Positions 1 to 7,529 of a stretch of 64,000 nucleotides of DNA are shown piece after piece. The notes under the pieces were generated by a model. It did not search any database, was not told the origin of the DNA, and was given only the letters and a program-made list of their open reading frames with translations. Both the position numbers and the translations under genes were made by a program. This DNA is from JAXMCK01 sp046349395 (GTDB lineage: Bacteria; Pseudomonadota; Alphaproteobacteria; Geminicoccales; Geminicoccaceae), in contig JAXMCK010000007.1 in the NCBI GenBank assembly GCA_046349395.1, positions 1 to 64,000 of the forward strand. The letters are read 5' to 3'. The stretch's first letter is position 1; each line of letters starts with the position of its first letter.

Positions 1-48
1 ATCCACAACGCGTTCTTCGACCGCGGGTACCGGGAGAGCGAACCTTGA
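1..48 (+). CDS. C-terminal end of an unidentified protein (partial)
   Basis: An open frame from the left edge ends at a TGA at 46-48, leaving only 15 residues (IHNAFFDRGYRESEP). It is too short to assign. The TTG start of the DUF2283 gene at 45 overlaps this stop, so the two are probably translated together. DUF2283 genes often follow a small DUF4258 gene, so a DUF4258 partner is possible, but this is a guess from context only. Confidence 0.4.
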   Translation: MHNAFFDRGYRESEP

Positions 49-260
49 AGCTGCATTACTATCCCGAGACCGACAGTCTCTACATCGAGCTGAAGCCCGG
101 ACCCGGCACCGAGACGCGGGAGGTCGCGGAAGGGCTGGTCGTGGATCTCAATGCTGCCGGCGAGGTCGTCGGCTTCGATATCGACCACGCCTCGACGCAG
201 CTGGACCTCACGACGTTGGAAACCGTGGCCTTGCCCGTCCGCTCGACCAGGGCGGCGTGA
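45..260 (+). CDS. DUF2283 family small protein
   Basis: This 71-residue protein matches the DUF2283 pattern: an N-terminal beta strand with YYPETDSLYIEL, a central segment around GLVVDLNAAGEVVGFDI, and a short tail. Family members are small soluble proteins usually paired with DUF4258 or other TA-like genes, and their biochemical role is not established. The start is a TTG that overlaps the stop of the preceding partial gene, which implies coupled translation. A close but damaged second copy lies at 1477-1692. The family call is fairly safe; an antitoxin-like role is inference. Confidence 0.8.
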   Translation: MKLHYYPETDSLYIELKPGPGTETREVAEGLVVDLNAAGEVVGFDIDHASTQLDLTTLETVALPVRSTRAA

Positions 261-289
261 TGCCAAGGTGCGGTTGCGATTGCCGAACC

Positions 290-310
290 TGTATATTGCG
301 ATAATATACA
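290..310. promoter_or_regulatory. Inverted repeat, probable BrnA operator
   Basis: TGTATATT at 290-297 and AATATACA at 303-310 form a perfect 8-bp inverted repeat separated by 5 bases. It sits immediately upstream of the GTG start of the BrnT toxin gene at 314. BrnA-type antitoxins are DNA-binding autorepressors, so this AT-rich palindrome in GC-rich surroundings is the natural operator candidate. It probably overlaps the promoter. Confidence 0.6.
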
Positions 311-313
311 TGC

Positions 314-616
314 GTGTTGGACCTGAGCCAGATCGTCGGTTTCGACTGGGATGATGGCAATGCTCGCAAGAGCGTCGAGCGGCACGGCGTGGTGCAGGCG
401 GAGGCCGAGGCCATGTTCTTCCAGGAGCCGCTGTTGATCGTCGACGATCCGCGCCACAGTCTCATTGAGCGGCGATATCATGCGCTCGGTATGACCCCGG
501 CCGGCCGGTTGCTTCAGGCAACGTTCACACTACGCGGCGACGGGAGCCTCGTTCGGATCATTTCGGTCCGCGACATGAGCCGCAAGGAGCGGAAAGTCTA
601 TGCCGAAGCCACTTGA
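314..616 (+). CDS. brnT: BrnT family toxin of a type II TA module
   Basis: The 100-residue protein has the BrnT layout: an FDWDDGNARKSVERHGV opening (compare FEWDPxKAxxNxxKHGV), an ERRYHALG segment, and a C-terminal RIISVRDMSRKERKVY where the family has RIISAR-A-ERxxY. BrnT is a small RNase-fold toxin neutralised by BrnA. The gene starts at a GTG 3 bases after the operator palindrome and overlaps the downstream antitoxin gene by 17 bases, the usual toxin-first order for this family. No damage is visible, so the module may be active. Confidence 0.88.
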   Translation: MLDLSQIVGFDWDDGNARKSVERHGVVQAEAEAMFFQEPLLIVDDPRHSLIERRYHALGMTPAGRLLQATFTLRGDGSLVRIISVRDMSRKERKVYAEAT

Positions 617-923
617 GACCATTCCGGCCTTCGCGGACGAGGCGGAAGAGCGGGCGTTCTGGGAAACGCACGACACGACTGAGTTCGTCGACTGGAGCAA
701 GGCCCGGCTGGTTCGGATGCCCAATCTGAAGCCGTCCACGACGGCCATCTCGCTGCGCTTGCCGTCGGCTCTCCTGGAGCGGATCAAGCTCGCCGCCAAC
801 CAGCGCGACGTGCCCTATCAGTCGCTGATCAAGCTCTGGCTCGCGGAGAAGGTCGATGCTGTTGCCGGCCGCGGCAACGCCACAGGACCGACCGAGGCGG
901 TTACGCCGCCGGATCAGCCATAA
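600..923 (+). CDS. brnA: BrnA/CopG-type antitoxin
   Basis: The 107-residue protein has the features of BrnA-like antitoxins. An N-terminal FADEAEERAFWETHDTTEFVDW region would contact the toxin. A C-terminal ribbon-helix-helix follows (TTAISLRLPSALLERIKLAA, then QRDVPYQSLIKLWLAEKV), which would bind DNA as a dimer. It overlaps the brnT gene and probably represses the operon through the palindrome at 290-310. The last 20 residues are low complexity and less typical. Confidence 0.85.
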   Translation: MPKPLETIPAFADEAEERAFWETHDTTEFVDWSKARLVRMPNLKPSTTAISLRLPSALLERIKLAANQRDVPYQSLIKLWLAEKVDAVAGRGNATGPTEAVTPPDQP

Positions 924-1057
924 ATTCGGAACTCGGCCCCGTTGAGCGGAGGCGAGATCGACGTCGCTTTCGCAGGCGAACAGCGGCCTAGCATCCACGA
1001 CGGTACCCTCCAGGACCGAGGTGTCGCAAGGCGAGTTCCGTGTGCAACTACTCCACA

Positions 1058-1409
1058 TCAGAACACGCCCACAAGATCGGGGGCGATCCGCGCGGCGAAC
1101 CAGGGCCGTAAGCGGCTACGGAAGGCGAGGTCGACCGATCTGCCGAGCTCGGTTGCCAGCGTTTCCCGTAGCGACGAGATCGAAGAGGCCGAGCGTGGCG
1201 TCTTCTCCAAGCTCCAGCACGAGGTCGACATCGCTGTCCGGACCCGCGTTCCCGCGGGCCAGCGAGCCGAAGATGGCGAGACCGGTGACACCTTTGGCGC
1301 GCAGCTCGCGCTCGTGCGCCCGCAGAACCTGGAACGCGTCCGCCCGGCCGACGGCGGGCCGCGCTGAACTGTCGGCCGAATCTGTCTTGCAGCTGCGATC
1401 GTGACTCAT
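1058..1409 (-). pseudogene. MNT-type nucleotidyltransferase, frameshifted
   Basis: Read from an ATG at 1409, the minus strand encodes a minimal nucleotidyltransferase with the signature FGSLARGNAGPDSDVDLVLE (GSxARG then DxD). These MNT proteins are antitoxin-like partners of HEPN toxins. After FDLVA near 1170 the frame is lost. The expected continuation, LRETLATELGRSVDLAF and on to a stop at 1058, is in another frame. No HEPN gene is next to it. The call is a pseudogene; a sequencing error is possible but less likely given the second decayed copy at 1883-2165. Confidence 0.75.
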
Positions 1410-1476
1410 GGACGCATCATGCCACCTTCCACGGCCGCCGACCATCACATCCCCAGCCCGGCTGGAGCCCGGACGT

Positions 1477-1692
1477 GTGTTGTGTCTTGAAGTTCCAGAG
1501 ACCGACAGTTTCTACATCGAGCGGAAGCCCAGACTCGGCACGGAGACGCGGGAAGCGGCCGAAGTGCTGGTCGTGGATCTCGACGCCGCCGGCGAGGTGG
1601 TCGGCTTCGATATCGACCACGCCTCGACGCAGTTCGACCTGACCACGCTGGAGACCGTGGCACCGCCCGTCCGTTCGACGAAGGCGGTGTGA
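1477..1692 (+). pseudogene. Second DUF2283 copy with damaged 5' end
   Basis: The frame from 1495 onward is a close copy of the DUF2283 gene at 45-260, sharing ETDSFYIE, LVVDLDAAGEVVGFDIDHAS and a LTTLETVA tail. At the 5' end the bases coding for the HYY strand are deleted, so the normal start context is gone. Only a distant GTG at 1477 or an upstream ATG at 1408 could begin translation, which would replace the first beta strand with unrelated residues. It is probably a dead duplicate, although a fusion product cannot be excluded. Confidence 0.6.
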
Positions 1693-1882
1693 GTGGCCCG
1701 GGTGACATGAGCAACGTGCCACCATCGGGGGGAGACATTCCACCGGCGCGGCGGGAAGACCGGGAAGTAAGCGTCAATCCCGAACCTGGACAAGACGCCG
1801 GTCTCCGCAACCGGGAAGGCACTGATGCCGGTGCGCGTCTCGCGCATGTGCTCCAGAGCCAGGCCCGCCCAGCTTTCCCACA

Positions 1883-2165
1883 TCAGAACATACGCACGAG
1901 ATCGGGTGCCATCCGGGCGGCGAACCAGAGCCGCAGCCGGCTGCGGAGGGCGATGTCCACCGACCGGAATCCCCGTTAGCTCAACACGGAGGTTGACACC
2001 GTCAAAGAGTTCAACTCCGGGCTGTCGGGGCTACTGAGAACAAGGTCGACATCCCTCCCAGAGCCGGCTTCACTGCGGACCAAGGCGGCGAATATGGCGC
2101 GCCACGCTCGTAAAGAGAGCCGGAGAGGGCTGGTGCGGACGAGAGGCGTTGTTTGCCGACCTTAA
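1883..2165 (-). pseudogene. Degenerate MNT nucleotidyltransferase remnant
   Basis: Minus-strand pieces in different frames align with the nucleotidyltransferase at 1058-1409. Near 2110-2050 there is an RSEAGSGRDVDLVLSS segment (compare RGNAGPDSDVDLVLE). Near 2010-1960 is LFDGVNLRVELTG. The tail SVDIALRSRLRLWFAARMAP runs to the stop at 1883. At least two frame changes separate these pieces, so the gene is dead. It lies convergent to the damaged DUF2283 copy. Confidence 0.6.
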
Positions 2166-2359
2166 GCGACCTCGGGCATAGTTCACGAAGGGAAACCTCG
2201 CAATAGGTCGATGGGCAGTGCTTAAGCAAACCCGCTGAAGCCATACCGCGGAGCAATCAGCAGACTATGCAGCGCCAGTGCACTGCGTCTGTCGTCGCAG
2301 TACTAAACCTCACAATAGGCACGTTCAATGCAAATAATTCCTCCAATACGGACGGCATC

Positions 2360-2389
2360 TTGACCTACATTAGCCTCCAAAGCTACTAA
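2360..2389 (+). promoter_or_regulatory. Possible promoter of the DUF4338/Dpt-like operon
   Basis: TTGACC at 2360-2365 and TACTAA at 2384-2389 are separated by 18 bases, a reasonable sigma-70-like arrangement. Initiation would fall near 2396, between the GTG at 2391 and the in-frame ATG at 2403. The operon might therefore start translation at the ATG with almost no leader. This rests on pattern match only. Confidence 0.3.
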
Positions 2390-2390
2390 A

Positions 2391-5300
2391 GTGAAACGGG
2401 AAATGCACGACGACTGCTTTGTCGCAGCAGAAGCGCTTCCGGGAGATTGGAGACTCTTCGCTCCGCGTCTTGATGATGGCGGACGGGCGTACGTGGCGTT
2501 GCGCAGTGCCCTGGGCCTACCGTGGGAGCAGGCAGCAGCTGCGCTGGAGCGCCTTGCAGCGACATCACCCGGTGACGGTGCAACTCTGCGCATCCGGGCC
2601 TCGGCTCTCCTACTGCACGACTTAGTGCAACTCGGATGGGAGTATCGGCTCGACGGACACTGGATTCAGGTCCGACCCCCCCGAACGAATTCCTCGAAAG
2701 AAGCCATCCGTCGCCAACTTGAATTTGCCCGAGCCGACCAACTGCGTGAGGCCGCCACCAAACGCTTCCTTATGGGATTGGAACGCCCGGCTCGCTCATC
2801 AGGCTGTCTGCCGGTTACCGAGCTCATCGCAGATGGTCGGCGACTCGCCGCACAACTTGCCCCGATTGCAAGCCTTCCAAGAGCCGAGCGCGCACAGGCG
2901 CTTTCTCTAATCTGTCAACCATACCTTCAACTTGTCGATCCCACGTCTCGTGATGTCCATAGTGGGATCAGGCTGATGGACCTGTGGCGTTATTTTCGCC
3001 ATACTTGGCTCACTCGTTACCGAAGTTCTCCAGGTCGCAACCTCTTTTACCTCGTTAGGGATGCCGCCCAGCCAAAACATCCCATAATGGCAATCACCGC
3101 ACTTGGCAACGCGGTGATGCAACTGACACCTCGGGATGATTCTCTCGGTTGGAGTACAAAGGGCCTCACCGATATTATACGCAAAGGAATAGCAACTGAA
3201 GAAGAAATATTGGTGGCCCTACGCACCAGACTTGTTGAGGATATTAGCCAAATATATCTTGATGATCTTCCCCTAGCGTCGAGTTTATCGTTTCCCGTAT
3301 CTGACGAAACGCTTGACCGTCTCCAACGGATAGAGGAGCAAGCTACCTCCCACAGGATGGAGGCTCTGCGGGCAGGCGATCAAGACGCCGCGGCAGCGCG
3401 CCGAATTGAAGATGTAAAGGCAGCCGACCTTGAGAGCCTTGCAAGGTCGTCGCTGTTCCGCGCCAAGAGAGCGCGCGCCATCCGCGATCTACTAAGGGCT
3501 CAGCGAGAACTAGAGCTAGCCAAGTCAGTCACGAGGACCCTTACGACACCAGAAGGCGAATGGGCGGTAGGCCTCGCGTTGCGCCAACTGAAAAAACGGT
3601 TCTCTGCTACTTCCATGATGGAACTAACGGTATGCGGGGCTGTGCCACCCTACAACCACCTCCTTGCAGGAAAACTCGCCTGCTTGCTGATGACAAGTCC
3701 GCGTGTCAGGGCGGACTATGCACAGCGCTACAACACCGCTCCAAGCATCATCGCAAGCCAGATGGCTGGCCGCGTAATTGCAAAGCCAACAAACCTTGTT
3801 TTCCTTGGTACTACCAGCCTCTTTACTCAGAGGTCTTCTCAATACAATCGCGTAGTTCTCCCCATGGGCTCCGTGGTCGGCCAGCGCTGCGGCATAAGCT
3901 ACGAGGATCTGGGCGTGTCTGTCGGGTTTGGCTCGCCTAGTCTAAGGGCCGAAACCGAGGCTGCGCTCAAGAAACTTGGAGAAGCCTCACGTGACTACCG
4001 CAACGTAAACTTCGTCTTCGGTGAAGGACAGAGCCCAAAACTGCGGCAGCTCAGGGAAGGTCTTGACGCGCTTGGATTGGCCCACGCCGACGTCCTAAAT
4101 CATGGCACGCCGCGCATCGTGTATGGGGTTAAACTAGCGGAAAACACCGAGCGCGTTCTTCTGGGCGTTGACTCAGGAGTGGATTACTGCATCCTGTCAA
4201 CAGAAAACGCTGATGATCAAATTGCCTCGTTTTGGATCTCACGTTGGCTCGCCAGCCGGCTCGACCATGCCCCGGCGCTGAGTGAACTTGCCCAATCCAG
4301 CCCTCTTGGCGAGCGGGTCTCACGATTCATCGGCGAGGATCACCGCAATGACCTTTTACCCCTATTGCAGCCATTAGCTCCGGAGGCACTGACGCATATG
4401 TCTCCTTCCCCCGAAGAAGACGAGCGCCTTACGTTTATTCGGCAACTTTACAGAGATGAGAGTGCATACAGCGATCATGTCAAGCTTAGCCGTCTCCGAA
4501 GCTTGAATGTTCGTACGCGACTCGATGAAGTGGTTCGTCGGATCGTACGGGCGGGCGGGTCGGTTGTTATCACTGGCAATGCGAGTGACGGTAAAACGCA
4601 CACCATTCGGCTGCTTGAAAGTGACCTAAAGTCAGCGAAGGCGCGCGTCATAGTGGACGCGAGTGAGTTAGCTCAAGAACAAGTAGCCCAGAGCTGGGCT
4701 GAGGCGAAGTTGAACGGCGAGCCGTTTTGTATTGCCATCAACGAGGGTCTATTGATCGATCTTATCCGTACCTTTCGATCGGTGTACCCCTGGCTCGATG
4801 AGATCCAGCGACAACTCCTCGGCGCTTCCGATCTTGTGTCCGTGGACGAACCAGACGATGATGAGGCTGGTCGCTTCCAGCCTGAACCTGGGGCCGCGGT
4901 TGTTCTAGATTTGAGTCTACGCAGGATTCTTGCGCCCGACCTCGTCTCCCGTATCGTTGACAAACTCACCGACGATGCTTGGTACGCGGGGTGTACAGCT
5001 TGCTTGGCGCAGCATGCGTGCGCTGTTAGTTACAACCGAAAAATGCTACGCCACGAGCGAGTGAAGCAGAGGCTCAGCAGTTTGCTTGACCGCGTGGCCG
5101 AGCGTGGTGTGCGTGCGACTTTTCGTGAAGTCCTTGCCTTTATCTCATTTTTGATCTTTGGAGGCAAGTCCTGCAGCGAGCTACGTTCGGCTGGGTCTTC
5201 CGACTTTGCGCGTTACTATTGGAACGCTTTTGAGGGACAGGGTTCGATCTTTGAGCAATTGGGTGTCGGTCTCGATCCAGTGCGCCAGACGGATGCGCGG

Positions 5301-6026
5301 GTAGACGAGAACCTTTGGCGAGGAGAATACGCGGCGCATGATTTTGTCGGTCATGAGCTGTTTCCGGTTGTCACCCGCAATCTTGATGAGGTTCAACGAC
5401 ACGAGGTGACCCAGGCGGAAGAAGGATTTGTTGCTTTGAAACGCCGCTGGTACTTCGAACATCCAACGGGACGGTTGGTCCACACATCTCAGGCTGACAA
5501 ACTTTTCCAGGACCTTCAAGATCCTGAGACAAGCACACAACTCCGTGTTGGCCGACTTATTGGACTGATTAATGGGCGTTGGAATAGGTCCGATCGTGAC
5601 CGACAAGACGGCCTTCGACTGTGGACGCGTCTGTCGTTCTCACCCCGCGCAAAGGGGCGTGCAATGGTCTCCGGGCGTGAGGTCAGCAACCTCAGCCTAA
5701 AGCTTTTCAAGCCGAGGCTCGCCCCCGCTCTTCGTGCCGCCTTTGGGCCACAGGCGGTTGACCACCTCGTGCTTGCCCCGCCCGACAATGTTAGGTTTGC
5801 GAGTCTTGTCGTGGACCGGAGGCTGCTTATCGCCCTTCTGGCTTCGGGTATTACCGAGCAGGATGAGAAGGTCGAGCGGCGTCTGACGCAGTTCAACGAT
5901 GCGCTCGCGCAGCACGCTCAGACGATATCACATGTGCGCACAATAGAATTGCTTGATCTGGACACAGAATTGAGCGTCCGGGTCCGGGTGGACCTGGGCC
6001 ACCGGCGATATGACAGCGCGCAGTAA
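2391..6026 (+). CDS. DUF4338 (DruA-like) domain fused to a DptF-like P-loop ATPase
   Basis: This 1211-residue protein has two parts. Residues about 120-600 match DUF4338, the DruA domain of the Druantia anti-phage system: RNLFYLVRDAA at 216-226, TPRDDSLGW at 246-254, VCGAVPPYNHLLAGKLACLL at 414-433, and FLGTTSL then SSQYNRVVLP at 471-491. Residues about 700-1211 form a P-loop ATPase with Walker A GNASDGKTH at 729-737. A possible zinc cluster (C868, C871, H875, C877) follows. The size and order of this half resemble DptF, the first protein of DptFGH phosphorothioation-dependent restriction. The gene starts at GTG 2391 (ATG 2403 also possible) and lies 15 bases before the next gene. The DUF4338 call is firm; the DptF link is inferred. 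GC content is low here: 28 of 60 bases at 3181-3240. Confidence 0.75.
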   Translation: MKREMHDDCFVAAEALPGDWRLFAPRLDDGGRAYVALRSALGLPWEQAAAALERLAATSPGDGATLRIRASALLLHDLVQLGWEYRLDGHWIQVRPPRTNSSKEAIRRQLEFARADQLREAATKRFLMGLERPARSSGCLPVTELIADGRRLAAQLAPIASLPRAERAQALSLICQPYLQLVDPTSRDVHSGIRLMDLWRYFRHTWLTRYRSSPGRNLFYLVRDAAQPKHPIMAITALGNAVMQLTPRDDSLGWSTKGLTDIIRKGIATEEEILVALRTRLVEDISQIYLDDLPLASSLSFPVSDETLDRLQRIEEQATSHRMEALRAGDQDAAAARRIEDVKAADLESLARSSLFRAKRARAIRDLLRAQRELELAKSVTRTLTTPEGEWAVGLALRQLKKRFSATSMMELTVCGAVPPYNHLLAGKLACLLMTSPRVRADYAQRYNTAPSIIASQMAGRVIAKPTNLVFLGTTSLFTQRSSQYNRVVLPMGSVVGQRCGISYEDLGVSVGFGSPSLRAETEAALKKLGEASRDYRNVNFVFGEGQSPKLRQLREGLDALGLAHADVLNHGTPRIVYGVKLAENTERVLLGVDSGVDYCILSTENADDQIASFWISRWLASRLDHAPALSELAQSSPLGERVSRFIGEDHRNDLLPLLQPLAPEALTHMSPSPEEDERLTFIRQLYRDESAYSDHVKLSRLRSLNVRTRLDEVVRRIVRAGGSVVITGNASDGKTHTIRLLESDLKSAKARVIVDASELAQEQVAQSWAEAKLNGEPFCIAINEGLLIDLIRTFRSVYPWLDEIQRQLLGASDLVSVDEPDDDEAGRFQPEPGAAVVLDLSLRRILAPDLVSRIVDKLTDDAWYAGCTACLAQHACAVSYNRKMLRHERVKQRLSSLLDRVAERGVRATFREVLAFISFLIFGGKSCSELRSAGSSDFARYYWNAFEGQGSIFEQLGVGLDPVRQTDARVDENLWRGEYAAHDFVGHELFPVVTRNLDEVQRHEVTQAEEGFVALKRRWYFEHPTGRLVHTSQADKLFQDLQDPETSTQLRVGRLIGLINGRWNRSDRDRQDGLRLWTRLSFSPRAKGRAMVSGREVSNLSLKLFKPRLAPALRAAFGPQAVDHLVLAPPDNVRFASLVVDRRLLIALLASGITEQDEKVERRLTQFNDALAQHAQTISHVRTIELLDLDTELSVRVRVDLGHRRYDSAQ

Positions 6027-6041
6027 CGGGGGTCCAATAAG

Positions 6042-7529
6042 ATGGAAGCCAACCTGCGGGAACTCCTCAGCAACGAACTTCGCCGGCGTCACGGCTTCGG
6101 AATGATGGAGGGCAAGATTAAGCCCGTCCACGTGGCAAATGCGCTAATGCGCACTGAGCACGAGCAAGTGGGCCGTATGCGCGACATAGGGTACCTAATG
6201 ACCGCAACGGCGCAGCGGGAGAGCCACGAAGAACGTCTCCAGGCAGTGGCACGCATGCTGGAAGCCAATCGCGAACGCTGGGGACGCCTCGGAGAGGAAG
6301 ACGACCTAAGGCGATCCGTACTCGCGACGCGCGTCCTGCCACTTCTTCGCACAATCTTGGCAACGGACAATGCCACTTTTGGCAAATCGCCCGAGTTCTC
6401 GTCGTTCTCCTCACCAACAGCTCTAACCACGACTCGCGACGCTTCAGATGATCACGTAGGCGAGTTCGTGCATCGGTTGTGGGGAGGGCGTGAGGATGGA
6501 CGCCGATTGCCACTACTGAACCTGCTGAGGGACCTAACCGATCCACGAAAGGATCTTGGGTCGGTGGACGATTTAACAGCCGTCTTGGCGCCCCTATCGG
6601 ATGACATGCGTGTGTACAATCCGCCCAGCCGCGACTTTCCCGAGGCTGATGGACATCTGCGGTCTGTTATCTGTGAGGCGCTAAGGGACGCCGCGCGGGA
6701 CCTGCATGCTTTCGAGATGGCACTCAGGCCCAATCCCATTGCAAGCCTTCAGCGGATTGTCTTGCTGGGCGCACTGAGCGTCTTCTTCTTCACTGCGACA
6801 CGGCACCACGAACGGACAAACCTGCCGCGGCGTGTTCTCTTTGTAGACAACTCGCCATCCCGCGACACTGCCATTGCCGAGGCGAGTGAGCGGTCAGTTA
6901 CCCAGTTGTTCGACGACGCCCGTGGGTACATGGCCGCGATTGTTTCGGAGGCTCTCGACGCCGAGCGGTCGGACTGGGAGGTCGATGCCGAAGCAACCGT
7001 CGCGGCTGTCTTAGGCCGCGAGAAATCCGACAGTGGAGAAAGGCGTGGCAGGCTCACTGAACTGCTGGAAGAATTGACGGAGGCGGGTGCTGACATACGT
7101 TCTGAACTTCCTCGCCGCCTTGTTGAATTGCTCGATGGTAGCGGCGGCCGGACGCTCGACGGGTATCTGCGTCTTTTGGGCATCCGCTGTGGTTTACTCT
7201 ATCCGCAGCAGAAGAATCCACTAAAGCGTTTGGCTCCAATGGACAGGACTCTTGAGGTTTTGGTGGCAGGAACTTTTGAGCTCTCGGGCCGACCCCTCGA
7301 GTACCGCGACTTTCTGGACAAGTTGTACGACCGCTGGCGGATTGTCGTCGGGGGAAGGCTGGAGGATGCGGAGATCTTAGCACGGGACGGCATGGGGGTG
7401 GGCGCGGGCGATCTGGCCGAGAACAGTGAACGCTTCTTGCAGCGCCTCCAGGGCCTCGGACTTGCACGAAAGCTCGCCGACAGTGTGGCCGTAGTAGGAA
7501 TGACGGAGAGCGCCCATGCTGACGCATGA
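6042..7529 (+). CDS. DptG-like middle subunit of the island operon (tentative)
   Basis: This 495-residue soluble protein has no signal peptide, membrane segment or nucleotide-binding motif that I can recognise. It is largely helical and charged, with one hydrophobic stretch near residue 245 (IVLLGALSVFFFTATRHH). Its conserved-looking C-terminus includes LAPMDRTLEVLVAGTFEL and YRDFLDKLYDRWRIVVGG. It lies between a DptF-like ATPase and a DptH-like ATPase, has about the right size for DptG (dnd-associated protein), and overlaps the next gene by 14 bases. The role as a structural or bridging subunit is inferred from position. It could instead be an unrelated defence subunit. Confidence 0.6.
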   Translation: MEANLRELLSNELRRRHGFGMMEGKIKPVHVANALMRTEHEQVGRMRDIGYLMTATAQRESHEERLQAVARMLEANRERWGRLGEEDDLRRSVLATRVLPLLRTILATDNATFGKSPEFSSFSSPTALTTTRDASDDHVGEFVHRLWGGREDGRRLPLLNLLRDLTDPRKDLGSVDDLTAVLAPLSDDMRVYNPPSRDFPEADGHLRSVICEALRDAARDLHAFEMALRPNPIASLQRIVLLGALSVFFFTATRHHERTNLPRRVLFVDNSPSRDTAIAEASERSVTQLFDDARGYMAAIVSEALDAERSDWEVDAEATVAAVLGREKSDSGERRGRLTELLEELTEAGADIRSELPRRLVELLDGSGGRTLDGYLRLLGIRCGLLYPQQKNPLKRLAPMDRTLEVLVAGTFELSGRPLEYRDFLDKLYDRWRIVVGGRLEDAEILARDGMGVGAGDLAENSERFLQRLQGLGLARKLADSVAVVGMTESAHADA

